NCBI GenBank assembly: GCA_029570205.1
Contig: JAKQSI010000042.1
Span: 62,001 to 126,000 of the forward strand
DNA length: 64,000 bases
Source: Candidatus Omnitrophota bacterium
GTDB lineage: Bacteria > Hinthialibacterota > Hinthialibacteria > Hinthialibacterales > JAKPRU01
Reading direction: 5' to 3'
The translations under genes were made by a program, and so were the position numbers. The notes beneath the pieces are model-generated. The model saw nothing but the letters and a program-made list of their open reading frames with translations. It did no database searches and was not told where the DNA came from. Of this stretch, positions 26,988 to 35,949 are shown in pieces (positions within the stretch are counted from its first letter, which is position 1; each line of letters opens with the position of its first letter).

Positions 26988-28811
26988 TTGGACCATCAAC
27001 TGTTTCGCGCCAACCTCAACATCCTTCACCAGGTCTACCCCGATCTGGCAAACAAACTGGAGTCCTTCGAATACGGAGCCTCCAAACGGTTTGTGATTAC
27101 GCCGCATCCCGACCGGGGCTGGACCTGTATGGACCGCGAGGAAAATCCGGAACATGCCATTCACGGTCCCCAGGATCCCTGGGCACAGGTCGAAAACTAC
27201 CTTCTTAATGTCGACCTGATTGAACCGGAACTCATCGTGATCTATCGCTGCGGCCTGGGGTACATGCCACAGTTAATTTATCCTCAGTTGCGCTCCGGTA
27301 GACGCGCCCAACGGCTACTGATTACCGAGGATCGCTGGGAGGTTCTTGCATCCTCTTTCTGGCTCCTGGACTGGACCGACATCCTTCGCTCCGACCGTGT
27401 GATTCTCCTGCACAGCGAGGAATCCGCGCAGTCCATTATGCAATTCTTTGTAACGAACCCGATCGGGATGCTCCCCGTTCTGACACTCATCCCCGGATGC
27501 AACATGAGCCAGACCGACCGGCAGGTCTTTTCCGCCCTGCGGGAACGGATGGGACAACTCGCAAACGAAGTCCGCGTCCAGACCCAGGGATTTCTCCATG
27601 AACTGAAACATTATTACGTGAAACGCAGAGAAAGCATCCGAAACGAAACGCCGGACCCTCCCCTCAAAGTCCTCTTTGTCGAACCGGAACATGATTATCT
27701 CGCCAAAAACATGATCGAAAGCCTTCGAGAAATGGGTTTCCGCTCCGACATGTACACGGGCAACATGCGGATGCTGCATTTTGTCAATCCCTGGCTCTGG
27801 CTCGTCTACACCGCTGAACATCACCCGGATATTCTCCTGTGGATGAATCGGAACTCCCTGTCCCCCCTTGGGAAACGATTTCTGGACGATCTTCCGATTA
27901 CAAAGGCTATCTGGTACCTGGACAATCCCGAACGGGTCAAGGTCTCTATCGAGGAATTGGAGGCTACCGATATCGTATTCAGCTTCGATAAAAGTTACCT
28001 GCCTCTCTTGCGCGAGATGGGCGCCCATTCCGTTCATACGCTGCACAACGCCGCCGGGCTGCTTCCGAAAGTCCGCCTGGATAACAATCCCCCGCCGCGA
28101 CAGGGACCGGAGGTCGGATTTGTCGGCGCTCTTGCGGCGCACCGCTTCCTCCCCGTCCGCCGTTTCTGGCTCGAACGCGACCACGAATATGTGACAATTC
28201 TTGATGATATCGTGGAGGACTATCTCGCCGATCCATCGAAAACACTTGCGTACCGCTACAAGAACTCACCTGCAATCGAACGGCTACCCTATTCCGGTTT
28301 CCCGGTTCTTTACCTGGAAGAACGCGCCACCTATCTCCGGCGGCTCCGTTTCCTGCAAGCCGTCAAAGATATGGAACTGAAGACTTATGGCGCACCGGAA
28401 TGGGCGTCGCCCGAATACGCGAAAGATCTTGCGCCCTGCTACGCCGGGCACGCTCCCGATTACCATCGCGATCTGCCGCAACTGTACTATGATACGAACA
28501 TTAACATTAACATCTTTCATGTTCAGTGTATCGACTCCCCCAATCCGCGTGTATTTGATGTTCTCGCCTGCGGGGGATTTCTGATTACCGAGTACCGTCC
28601 TTCGCTGGAGGAGTATTTCCAGGATGGCGTCGAACTCCGCTGGTTCAAGACAAAAGAGGAATTAGCGGAACTGGTTGCTTATTACCCCGAACATCCCGAT
28701 GAACGGGAAGAGATCGCGCGTCGCGGGCAGAAAAAGGTTTTGGCCCATCACTTGGCGAAAAACCGCATGGAAACCATGATGAGTATCCTCTGGCCGGAAC
28801 GAAAGAAATAG
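26988..28811 (+). CDS. CgeB-like glycosyltransferase with a Maf-like N-terminal domain
   Basis: A 607-residue protein using a TTG start at 26988, supported by GGGAG six bases upstream. The C-terminal half (from about 225) is a GT-B type module of the CgeB/DUF3880 group: LKVLFVEPEHDY, WYLDNPERV, VFSFDKSYLPLLREMGA, VGFVGAL and the nucleotide-sugar segment NININIFHVQCIDSPNPRVFDV...FLITEYRPSLEEYF. The N-terminal half (ELIVIYRCGLGYMPQLIYP, LLITEDRWEVLASSF) matches in layout the first part of the DUF115 protein at 59837. It probably transfers a sugar to a surface protein or glycan. It lies 10 bases before the sulfatase-fold gene. Confidence 0.8.
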   Translation: MDHQLFRANLNILHQVYPDLANKLESFEYGASKRFVITPHPDRGWTCMDREENPEHAIHGPQDPWAQVENYLLNVDLIEPELIVIYRCGLGYMPQLIYPQLRSGRRAQRLLITEDRWEVLASSFWLLDWTDILRSDRVILLHSEESAQSIMQFFVTNPIGMLPVLTLIPGCNMSQTDRQVFSALRERMGQLANEVRVQTQGFLHELKHYYVKRRESIRNETPDPPLKVLFVEPEHDYLAKNMIESLREMGFRSDMYTGNMRMLHFVNPWLWLVYTAEHHPDILLWMNRNSLSPLGKRFLDDLPITKAIWYLDNPERVKVSIEELEATDIVFSFDKSYLPLLREMGAHSVHTLHNAAGLLPKVRLDNNPPPRQGPEVGFVGALAAHRFLPVRRFWLERDHEYVTILDDIVEDYLADPSKTLAYRYKNSPAIERLPYSGFPVLYLEERATYLRRLRFLQAVKDMELKTYGAPEWASPEYAKDLAPCYAGHAPDYHRDLPQLYYDTNININIFHVQCIDSPNPRVFDVLACGGFLITEYRPSLEEYFQDGVELRWFKTKEELAELVAYYPEHPDEREEIARRGQKKVLAHHLAKNRMETMMSILWPERKK

Positions 28812-28821
28812 ATTTCATAAC

Positions 28822-30483
28822 ATGTCTCGCCTCATCCCAGGGAGCCGTTTCCTTTCACTGTTACTGGGAGCGTTGTTTTTAACCGCCTGTCTTTCCTGTC
28901 GCACGGAAACAACCGCATCATCCAGAGTTCTGCCCCTGCTTTACCGTGGCCAGGTTGTTCCCGACGAACAGAATAGATTGTGTTTTGTTTATCGCGCCCA
29001 TCCGATCAGGACGCAAAATCACGAATCCGTTACGATTATGATTAACACACTGCAATTCCACCAATGGAAATGCAGTTGGTTCATTGAACGCTCGGATCAG
29101 ACGATACCATTGGATTCCTCAGAGCCGATCTCCTGCACGGAAGGCGACGTTCTTGGAGTGCGGCTTTCATACAGAGGCCCACTGGACCTTACAGAAACGG
29201 ATTTGGAGAATTGCCGCCCACGATTCCTTGCGGTCAGAATCAATGGCGCACAACCGTCACCGCGAAAGCCGAACGTCGCGATTGTCCTTGTCGATGCCAT
29301 GCGCCCGGATCATCTCCCCGGCGAGAAATACCCGGATATCCTCGCGCCACACCTGCAGAACATGCGCTTGTTGGGGACCGAGTTTACGAACTGGCATTCG
29401 ACTTCCTCTTCTTCGCGGCCCGCTGTCGGCTCGATATTCACCGGTCTTTACCCGCGCGCTCATGGCGCAATTCGACACACAACCGCCGCTGCCTCCCTCT
29501 TTCCGGGAGTGAAAACTATTGCAGAGTGTTTTCGCGAGGAAGGCTACCGGACAGCTGCATTCCACTCCAACGCACAGATATCCGCGCAATTCGGCTTCGA
29601 CCGTGGCTTTGATATCTATAAAGGACCTTTATGGGACCCGGATGTCATTATGGAATCGAACCGTTGGCTTTCATCCACAACTTCGCCGTTCTTTCTGTAT
29701 GTTCATTTGATCCGGCTCCATGCTCCTTACCGGCCGACCGACTATTTCGATCATCTGTATAGAGGCATGACCGGCGATCCCGAACACGACCGGTACTGTT
29801 CCGAAATCACATTGAGCGATCAATCCATCGGCGAGTTCCTGCTGACGATGATTGAATGGGGATATTTTGACAATACGATATTCTGGTTCCTGTCGGATCA
29901 CGGGGAGGAATTCGGAGAGCATGGCGGCCGCTATCATGGCTATGCGCTTTACGAGGAGAGTATTCGCACGCTGTCGATTCTTGTCCGTCCATCTGTTGCC
30001 CCGAGGGAGTCCGCGTGTGGGTTGATTACAAGTCACGTAGATGTGCTGCCGACGTTATGTTCTTTCGCACATGTGCCGATATCGTCGCCGGTTCAGGGAA
30101 TGGACCTGTCCGGAGTGGTGGAAGGGAAGGAAACTGCCATGCAGGATCGGGCCATTTTCGCGCAATCCTACGGTGGCGAGGACTCGGATCCTCTCGTATC
30201 TGTACGCGATGCGGTAATATGGAATGGATGGAAATGGATCGCACCGGCGTATGGAACCCAGCGTGAATTGTACAACCTGATGGAGGACCCCGGGGAACGG
30301 AAGAATCTCTACGCAGACGATCACCCGGTCGCAACACAGTTGGATGCGAAACTCCGCGAGTTTGTAGGCGAATCGGACAAGATTGCGGAGAAGATGGGCC
30401 GCGCGGAGGCGTTGGCGGGTCATCCGGCAAGTTATTCCGACAAAGAATTAGAAAACCTGCGCCAACTCGGCTATATTCGTTAG
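28822..30483 (+). CDS. Sulfatase-superfamily lipoprotein with an altered active-site motif
   Basis: A 553-residue protein with a lipoprotein-type signal (SLLLGALFLTACLSC). The alkaline-phosphatase/sulfatase fold starts at about residue 150 (NVAIVLVDAMRPDHL, with the metal Asp). It continues with the nucleophile region SRPAVGSIFTGLYPRAHG, the metal site FLSDHGEEFGEHGG and the C-terminal ELYNLMEDPGERKNLYAD typical of arylsulfatases. The core C/S-x-P-S-R motif reads S-R-P-A-V: a Ser would be the modified residue and the following Arg is missing. It could be a phospho- or other ester hydrolase or transferase. Its stop overlaps the truA stop on the other strand by four bases. Confidence 0.8.
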   Translation: MSRLIPGSRFLSLLLGALFLTACLSCRTETTASSRVLPLLYRGQVVPDEQNRLCFVYRAHPIRTQNHESVTIMINTLQFHQWKCSWFIERSDQTIPLDSSEPISCTEGDVLGVRLSYRGPLDLTETDLENCRPRFLAVRINGAQPSPRKPNVAIVLVDAMRPDHLPGEKYPDILAPHLQNMRLLGTEFTNWHSTSSSSRPAVGSIFTGLYPRAHGAIRHTTAAASLFPGVKTIAECFREEGYRTAAFHSNAQISAQFGFDRGFDIYKGPLWDPDVIMESNRWLSSTTSPFFLYVHLIRLHAPYRPTDYFDHLYRGMTGDPEHDRYCSEITLSDQSIGEFLLTMIEWGYFDNTIFWFLSDHGEEFGEHGGRYHGYALYEESIRTLSILVRPSVAPRESACGLITSHVDVLPTLCSFAHVPISSPVQGMDLSGVVEGKETAMQDRAIFAQSYGGEDSDPLVSVRDAVIWNGWKWIAPAYGTQRELYNLMEDPGERKNLYADDHPVATQLDAKLREFVGESDKIAEKMGRAEALAGHPASYSDKELENLRQLGYIR

Positions 30484-31328
30484 TCCGGCTCGGCGTATCC
30501 CATCCGTTCCAATGGTGCGAGTTCCCCCGGATAAGTAACCCGAACAAGTGTCAGTCCGTGCGCAGGCGCGGTCTGGCCCGCGCGGGTTCGATCGCGACTC
30601 TTAAGGATGTCCTGTACGTCTTCGAGAGATAATGTTCCGAGGCCGACTTCAATTAGCGTTCCGACAATTGTTCTGACCATGTGGCGAAGAAAGGCATAGC
30701 CTTCAATCCAGAAATGGATGCAATGGCCTTCCTGCAAAAGCACGGCTCCGGTAATTCGTCTAACCGGGTTGCGTGCCTCGCAATGGGTACTGCGAAATGC
30801 ACTGAAATCATGGACCCCGACGAAGACCCGCGTGGCCTCCTGCATCGCGGGGATATCGAGCGGCCTGTAAATACGGGCCGTTGTTCGCCGGATCAGCGGG
30901 TCGCGCCGGCGGGAATGGAGGATACTGTATCGGTATGTCCGCCTGCGGGCGTGTCGTCTGGCATCCCAATCCAGCGGCACATCCGAAACATCCGTTACGG
31001 TGACATCGTCGGGAAGATAATAATTGATTGCCCGATGCAGCGCCTCAGTAGTCAATTGCGTGTGCGAGAAAAACTGCGCCACCTGGTGTTCCGCGTGAAC
31101 TCCGGCGTCGGTCCGCCCGGCAGCATGAACACGGGGAAGATCGGGCAGTATATGGCGAATGGCTTCAAGCAACACGCCCTCTACGGATCGCTGATTATCC
31201 TGCATCTGCCAGCCGCAAAAATCCGTTCCTTCGTAACGAAGGTCTAATCGAATGTTTCGCGGGGTCGTGTGTTCGTCGGGGGATGTCAATCGTTCGATGC
31301 TTTCTTTCGCTTGCGGAGTTCCGCCCAT
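30480..31328 (-). CDS. truA: tRNA pseudouridine synthase A
   Basis: This enzyme makes pseudouridine at positions 38-40 of tRNA anticodon stems. It has RLDLRYEGTDFCGWQ, the catalytic Asp in HAAGRTDAGVHAEHQVAQF, RRRTYRYSI, HDFSAF and the C-terminal FLRHMVRTIVGTLIEVG. The 282-residue version starts at an ATG inside the 3' end of rarA (43-base overlap). A TTG at 31289 overlapping the rarA stop would give a product closer to the usual length, so the start is uncertain. It is co-directional and overlapping with rarA, hence probably coupled. Confidence 0.94.
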   Translation of the reverse strand: MGGTPQAKESIERLTSPDEHTTPRNIRLDLRYEGTDFCGWQMQDNQRSVEGVLLEAIRHILPDLPRVHAAGRTDAGVHAEHQVAQFFSHTQLTTEALHRAINYYLPDDVTVTDVSDVPLDWDARRHARRRTYRYSILHSRRRDPLIRRTTARIYRPLDIPAMQEATRVFVGVHDFSAFRSTHCEARNPVRRITGAVLLQEGHCIHFWIEGYAFLRHMVRTIVGTLIEVGLGTLSLEDVQDILKSRDRTRAGQTAPAHGLTLVRVTYPGELAPLERMGYAEPD

Positions 31329-32665
31329 TCCTCAAGGCGTTTTTTGATTTTTGCTTCGTGCCCGCGATCCGTCGGCTCATAGAATACTTTGCCCTTCAGC
31401 TGTTCGGGGAGATCTTCCTGGAGCACGATGGCCTCATCGTCGTCGTGGGCGTACTGATATCCTTTGCCGTAGCCGAACTCTTTCATCAGGCGTGTCGGCG
31501 CGTTACGGATGTGCATCGGCACGGGCAGGTAGCCGTGATTCTTTACCGCCTGCATGGCCTCGCCGAATGCGCGATATACGCGGTTGCTCTTTGGCGCGCA
31601 GGAAACATACACAACGGCCTCGGCTAATGCGAGTTCCCCTTCGGGTGTTCCCAGGAAATGGTAGGAATCCTTCGCGGCGAGCGTAACAAGGAGCGCCATC
31701 GGATCGGCTAACCCGACATCCTCCGATGCGAAACGCACAATCCGCCTTGCAAGATACAGCGGGTCTTCGCCGCCTTCCAGCATTCGCGCCAGCCAGTATA
31801 GCGCAGCCTGCGGATCGCTGTCCCGCATACTCTTATGCAGCGCAGAAATTAAGTTGTAGTGTTCCTCGCCGGACTTGTCGTAGAGAATCCGTTTAGCCTG
31901 CAAGGCTTCCCCGCAGACTTTCCGGGTAATGATTCGTTCGTCCGGCGGTCGGCGGCGCAGATACACGGCGGTCTGCTGCAAGTAGTTGAGCGCGGTCCGC
32001 GCGTCGCCATGGGAAGCGCGGGCGATGATTTCCAGGGATTCCGCGTCGGCGGACTGCACAGCCCCGTCGGATTGAAGGATCGCAAGGCCGCGTTCCAGGA
32101 TCGTCACCAGATCTCTTTCGCCAAGGCCGTCCAGTTTGAAGACGGTGACACGGGATAGCAGCGGCCCGACTACCTCGAAGGACGGATTCTCCGTGGTGGC
32201 TCCGATCAGATCGACCAGGCCGGATTCGACGTGCGGAAGCAGCGCGTCCTGCTGGGATTTGTTCCAGCGGTGGATTTCATCAATAAACAGCACCGTCCGT
32301 TTACCCCGCGCCTGGTTCCGTTTGGCCTTCTCGACAATGGTCCGAAGATCCTTAACCCCCGACTCAGTCGCGGAAAGTTGAAGGAATTCGGCGCGGGTGA
32401 CACCGGCGATAACTCGCGCCAGTGTCGTCTTCCCGCTCCCGGGGGGTCCCCATAGAATCATGGAGGGGATACGGTCAATCTCCACCGCCTGCCGCAGCGG
32501 TTTGCCGGGGCCGAGAAGCTCGTTCTGCCCGACAATCTCATCCAGCGTAACCGGCCGCGCCCGCTCGGCAAGTGGAATGCGCTCTTTCGGCATGGGCACA
32601 GGAGTCGGCTCCGCCGTTTCGGGTTCATGCTCAAATAGCGCGCCTTGGGAGGATTCTTCATTCAT
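31286..32665 (-). CDS. rarA: Replication-associated recombination protein A (RarA/MgsA AAA+ ATPase)
   Basis: A 459-residue clamp-loader-like ATPase acting at stalled replication forks. It shows RPVTLDEIVGQNELLGPGKPLRQ, Walker A LWGPPGSGKTTLA, Walker B FIDEIHRWNKSQQDALLP, sensor I IGATTENPSFEV and the arginine-finger region LLSRVTVF. The C-terminal tetramerisation domain contains FASEDVGLADP and HIRNAPTRLMKEFGYGKGYQYAHD. The length and motif order are standard. It overlaps truA at its 3' end and faces the exported-protein gene at 32795 divergently. Confidence 0.96.
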   Translation of the reverse strand: MNEESSQGALFEHEPETAEPTPVPMPKERIPLAERARPVTLDEIVGQNELLGPGKPLRQAVEIDRIPSMILWGPPGSGKTTLARVIAGVTRAEFLQLSATESGVKDLRTIVEKAKRNQARGKRTVLFIDEIHRWNKSQQDALLPHVESGLVDLIGATTENPSFEVVGPLLSRVTVFKLDGLGERDLVTILERGLAILQSDGAVQSADAESLEIIARASHGDARTALNYLQQTAVYLRRRPPDERIITRKVCGEALQAKRILYDKSGEEHYNLISALHKSMRDSDPQAALYWLARMLEGGEDPLYLARRIVRFASEDVGLADPMALLVTLAAKDSYHFLGTPEGELALAEAVVYVSCAPKSNRVYRAFGEAMQAVKNHGYLPVPMHIRNAPTRLMKEFGYGKGYQYAHDDDEAIVLQEDLPEQLKGKVFYEPTDRGHEAKIKKRLEEWAELRKRKKASND

Positions 32666-32794
32666 GGAACTGATCGCCTGATCCCTGCCGATTTTCTGCG
32701 AGACGATGATACACTTCGTTCGTTGATTATCTTGACGGAACCGGGCAAATCCGCCAAGTGGCGGCCAGGCCCCAGCCTGTTTGGGAGTTTGTGC

Positions 32795-34072
32795 ATGAAA
32801 ACCGTTTTATCCGTACTTCTTTGCGCAATCATCCTGGTCGGCATATCCCTTGCGCCAGGGGCACAGTCACTTCTGGTCCCGATGGATTCATCCCAGAAAA
32901 ACCACCTGAAGGCGTATGGATTAACCTACTGGGCTTTGCAGGAGCCGCGACGATTCAAGGCAGACTGGCTGCTGAATTATCGCGGCGGCTCGTTTCTGAT
33001 CCACGAGGTGGACCAGTCTGCCGAGAAAGCCGCGCTGATGGGAGTCTCCTGTCAGCCGGTCGGTCCGAGCGAAATCGCCGAGATTTATCAGACCATCGAG
33101 CGGGAGAACATGGACCGCATCCTTCTCGAAAAGGCCCCCAAAATCGCAGTGTATACGCCTCCCAGCGCCGAACCGTGGGATGATGCGGTAACCCTGGCGC
33201 TGACTTATGCCGAAATCCCCTACGAGACCCTCTGGGATGAGGAGGTCTTGCTCGGACGTCTCCCGAATTATGACTGGCTGCACCTGCACCATGAGGACTT
33301 CACAGGCCAGTACGGCAAATTTTATCGCACGTATCGCAATGCGCCCTGGTATATCGAACAGGTCAAAACTTTCGAGGCCACCGCGCGCGCCGCCGGATTC
33401 CAGTCTGTTCAGGAACATAAGGCCGCCGTGGCCGCGAGAGTGGTTGAATACGTGGCTCAAGGCGGATTCCTGTTCGCCATGTGTGCCGCCACCGATACCC
33501 TGGATATCGCCCGCGCTGCCACAGGCCTGGATATTGTTGCGCCGGAAATCGACGGCGATGGCCTCACCCCGGGATTTCAGGATAAGTTGGATTTCACAAA
33601 AACACTCGCTTTTGAAAACTTCCAGCTGGTCACCGATCCCAATATCTACGAATTTTCAGATATCGACACCAGCAATGCGCCCGTCACACCCGGATCGCGT
33701 TACACCGCCGAGCAGTTCACTCTGTTTGAGTTCTCCGCAAAATTCGATCCCGTCCCGACCATGCTGACCCAGGATCATGTCGCCCAAGTCCATGATTTTC
33801 TCGGCCAGACCAGCGCTTTCCGAAAAGAAAAAATCAAACCCAGTGTTATCATCCTGGGCGAATTCCCCGGACAGAATGTGGCCAAATACATTCATGGCGT
33901 GTATGGGCAAGGAACGTTCACTTTCCTGGCGGGCCATGACCCCGAGGACAGGGAGCATCTGGTCGGCGAGCAGGCCACCGATCTGGCTCAATACCCCAAT
34001 TCCCCGGGCTATCGCCTCATTCTCAACAACATCCTGTTCCCGGCAGCGAAGAAAAAAGAGCGGAAAACCTGA
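32795..34072 (+). CDS. Exported protein related to 'asparagine synthetase B'-annotated proteins, function unknown
   Basis: A 425-residue protein with a signal peptide (MKTVLSVLLCAIILVGISLAPGAQS), started at 32795 because GGGAG lies seven bases upstream. The mature part begins LLVPMDSSQKNHLKAYGLTYWALQ and has LLNYRGGSFL, as in Bacteroidetes proteins commonly mislabelled asparagine synthetase B. A class I amidotransferase-like region follows (KIAVYTPPSAEPWDDAVTLA; YDWLHLHHEDFTGQYGKF; GGFLFAMCAATDTLDIA). CAATDTLD may hold the nucleophile-elbow position. I see no ATP-pyrophosphatase domain, so it is not an asparagine synthetase. Confidence 0.7.
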   Translation: MKTVLSVLLCAIILVGISLAPGAQSLLVPMDSSQKNHLKAYGLTYWALQEPRRFKADWLLNYRGGSFLIHEVDQSAEKAALMGVSCQPVGPSEIAEIYQTIERENMDRILLEKAPKIAVYTPPSAEPWDDAVTLALTYAEIPYETLWDEEVLLGRLPNYDWLHLHHEDFTGQYGKFYRTYRNAPWYIEQVKTFEATARAAGFQSVQEHKAAVAARVVEYVAQGGFLFAMCAATDTLDIARAATGLDIVAPEIDGDGLTPGFQDKLDFTKTLAFENFQLVTDPNIYEFSDIDTSNAPVTPGSRYTAEQFTLFEFSAKFDPVPTMLTQDHVAQVHDFLGQTSAFRKEKIKPSVIILGEFPGQNVAKYIHGVYGQGTFTFLAGHDPEDREHLVGEQATDLAQYPNSPGYRLILNNILFPAAKKKERKT

Positions 34073-34182
34073 GGCATTTCTATCTTTTTGTCTGTGCCTG
34101 TTTGTCTTTGTTCATGTCTGTCTGTGTTTCCACTCGCTTGTCCGCCGTTAAAAATCTTCCCGCATTGTCCACGGGTCACCCG

Positions 34183-34785
34183 TCAACGGATGGAAATCAG
34201 GTTGTCATCCGCAGGCGGATAACCTGCCTCGTCGAGCATCCGGCTGAGTTCCATGGTGGGAAGCCCGATGATGTTATGATACGAACCTTTCACTTGGGTC
34301 ACAAATCGTTTTGCCTCTCCCTGGATGGCGTAGGCTCCCGCCTTGTCCATCGGTTCGCCTCCGGAAACATACTCCGCGATCTCATCCGCTGAAAGCGCGC
34401 GAAAACAAACCTCGGATCGAACAACCCTCACACGCTCCACGGTTCGATCCAGACAGACCAGCGCCAACCCCGTCCACACCTCATGCCATCGACCCGACAG
34501 CCCGGCAAGCATGGCCTCCGCATCCCGCGCCGAACGCGGTTTCCCCAGGATACGATCATCCACCGAGACCGCCGTATCCGCCCCGATCACCAGATGATCC
34601 GGGTACAATGCGGCCACCCGCAAGGCCTTCTCCAGCGCAATCCGAGCCACATAACTGTTCGGCAGCTCATCAAGTATCGGCAGCTCCGCCAGGTTGCCTG
34701 GGACAACATGAAAGTCCAGCCCCATTTTCTGCATCAACTCGGATCGGCGGGGGGACTCGCTGGCCAAAATCAATCCTTTATACAT
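34183..34785 (-). CDS. maf: Maf-family nucleotide pyrophosphatase
   Basis: A 200-residue house-cleaning NTP pyrophosphatase of normal length. It begins MYKGLILASESPRRSELMQKMG (the SxSPRR motif) and contains VIGADTAVSVDDRILGKP, the site for metal and base recognition, and GAYAIQGEAKRFVTQVKGSYHNIIGLP. The ATG at 34785 is chosen for family agreement; no strong ribosome site precedes it, and a TTG two codons earlier with GGAGA further upstream is possible. It lies 22 bases after the permease gene on the same strand. Confidence 0.93.
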   Translation of the reverse strand: MYKGLILASESPRRSELMQKMGLDFHVVPGNLAELPILDELPNSYVARIALEKALRVAALYPDHLVIGADTAVSVDDRILGKPRSARDAEAMLAGLSGRWHEVWTGLALVCLDRTVERVRVVRSEVCFRALSADEIAEYVSGGEPMDKAGAYAIQGEAKRFVTQVKGSYHNIIGLPTMELSRMLDEAGYPPADDNLISIR

Positions 34786-34807
34786 GGACAAGGAACTCGG
34801 TCTCCTT

Positions 34808-35782
34808 TCAGCGACGCCATCGTTGCAAAAACACCGCCGCAATAATGATAGCGCCTTTCAGAACGTATTGGACATTGGAGTCCACATTCTGCAGGTTCAG
34901 CACGTTGATAATGATCCCGATAATCAGCGCACCCGCCAGGGTGTCGATCACACGCCCCACTCCTCCCGCCAGGCTGGTTCCCCCGATCACCGCCGCCGCA
35001 ATTGCGTCCAACTCGTAGGCCAGCCCATCGCTGGCCGGATTCCCCTGAACCAGCTGGGCACATTGGATAATCCCGCCCAGCGCCGAGAGCAGTCCCGAGA
35101 GGGCATAAGTCACAATGATGGTGAATCCCACATTGATCCCCGCCAGCCGCGCCGCTTCCTGGTTGCCCCCGATGGCATAGACATTTCGCCCGTAACGGGT
35201 CTTGCTCAGAAGGATATGAAACACCCCCACGACCACAAGGAATAGAATCGCCTGGGCGGGGATTGGAATAAACCAGAGATCGAATCGGTATGCGATCCAC
35301 GCAAATGCGGGGTCTGCGCCGTCCGGACCATACCCGATCGGCTGACTGGGACCCCCCGTAATAAGCCGCGCCGCTCCACGAATTGCGATCATCAATGCAA
35401 GGGTCGCCACAAACGGTTGGAATCGCCCCCATGTAATCAACAAGCCCGCCAGCACGCCAAAAGATATCCCCGGCAGGAGCGTCAGAAAAATCGTCGGTAT
35501 CGCCGACATGTGCCGTTGCATCAGCAGCACCGCCGCCATCGTGGAGGCAAACGCCAGGATCGCTCCGACCGATAGATCGATTCCCCCCGTAATAATCACC
35601 AGCGTCATCCCGACCGCCAGAATCCCCTTCACCGAAACCATCCGCACAATTTCCGTGAGGTTGGATGGGTCCAGGAATACCACTTCTCCCCGACGAATCG
35701 GAGAACAGACACACGCGGCCACAAATACCAGCAGCAAAACCGGCCACGGACCGGACAACCGCCGGATCCATTCTTGTCTCAT
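34808..35782 (-). CDS. Sugar ABC transporter permease (RbsC/XylH-like)
   Basis: A 324-residue polytopic membrane protein with about 8-10 spans. It carries BPD_transp_2 family signatures GMTLVIITGGIDLSVGAILAFAS and GGNQEAARLAGINVG...YALSGLLSALGGIIQ, and ends with LDAIAAAVIGGTSLAGGVGRVIDTLAGALIIGIIINVLNL. This family imports pentoses, hexoses or related compounds with a periplasmic binding protein and a duplicated ATPase. Neither partner is in the window, so it is an orphan or its partners lie elsewhere. Upstream are three imperfect 34-base direct repeats. Confidence 0.93.
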   Translation of the reverse strand: MRQEWIRRLSGPWPVLLLVFVAACVCSPIRRGEVVFLDPSNLTEIVRMVSVKGILAVGMTLVIITGGIDLSVGAILAFASTMAAVLLMQRHMSAIPTIFLTLLPGISFGVLAGLLITWGRFQPFVATLALMIAIRGAARLITGGPSQPIGYGPDGADPAFAWIAYRFDLWFIPIPAQAILFLVVVGVFHILLSKTRYGRNVYAIGGNQEAARLAGINVGFTIIVTYALSGLLSALGGIIQCAQLVQGNPASDGLAYELDAIAAAVIGGTSLAGGVGRVIDTLAGALIIGIIINVLNLQNVDSNVQYVLKGAIIIAAVFLQRWRR

Positions 35783-35800
35783 TTTGTCAGGCTTCTCCCT

Positions 35801-35902
35801 GACTCAGGGTGGGGGCAAACCCTAAACCCTCTTTGATATAGGATGGGGTCAACTCCTGAACCGTATTTGACGCAGGATGGCGTCAACCTTGTCTGCGCGC
35901 TA
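35801..35902. repeat. Three imperfect 34-base direct repeats upstream of the sugar permease
   Basis: Units begin at 35801, 35835 and 35869 and share GA(C/T)nCAGG(A/G)TGGnGnCAA, each exactly 34 bases apart. They lie 18 bases upstream of the permease start and are followed directly by a family A palindrome. They may be a decayed dispersed repeat or a set of operator sites. Confidence 0.6.
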
Positions 35903-35945
35903 CCCCCCCCTCTCCATTCTTGGAGAGGGGGCCGGGGGGTGAGGA
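35903..35945. repeat. Family A intergenic palindrome
   Basis: CCCCCTCTCCATTCTTGGAG continues into AGGGGGCCGGGGGGTGAGG. The stem CCCCTCTCC...GGAGAGGGG is strong, with a tail shared with the copies at 18111 and 40091. Confidence 0.7.
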
Positions 35946-35949
35946 CATC

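Noticed and set aside
32795-34072. Annotation as asparagine synthetase
   Set aside because: Only the resemblance to a mislabelled family supports it; there is a signal peptide and no ATP-pyrophosphatase domain.
35801-35902. Direct repeats considered as a small CRISPR array
   Set aside because: The units are contiguous and degenerate with no unique spacers and no cas genes.
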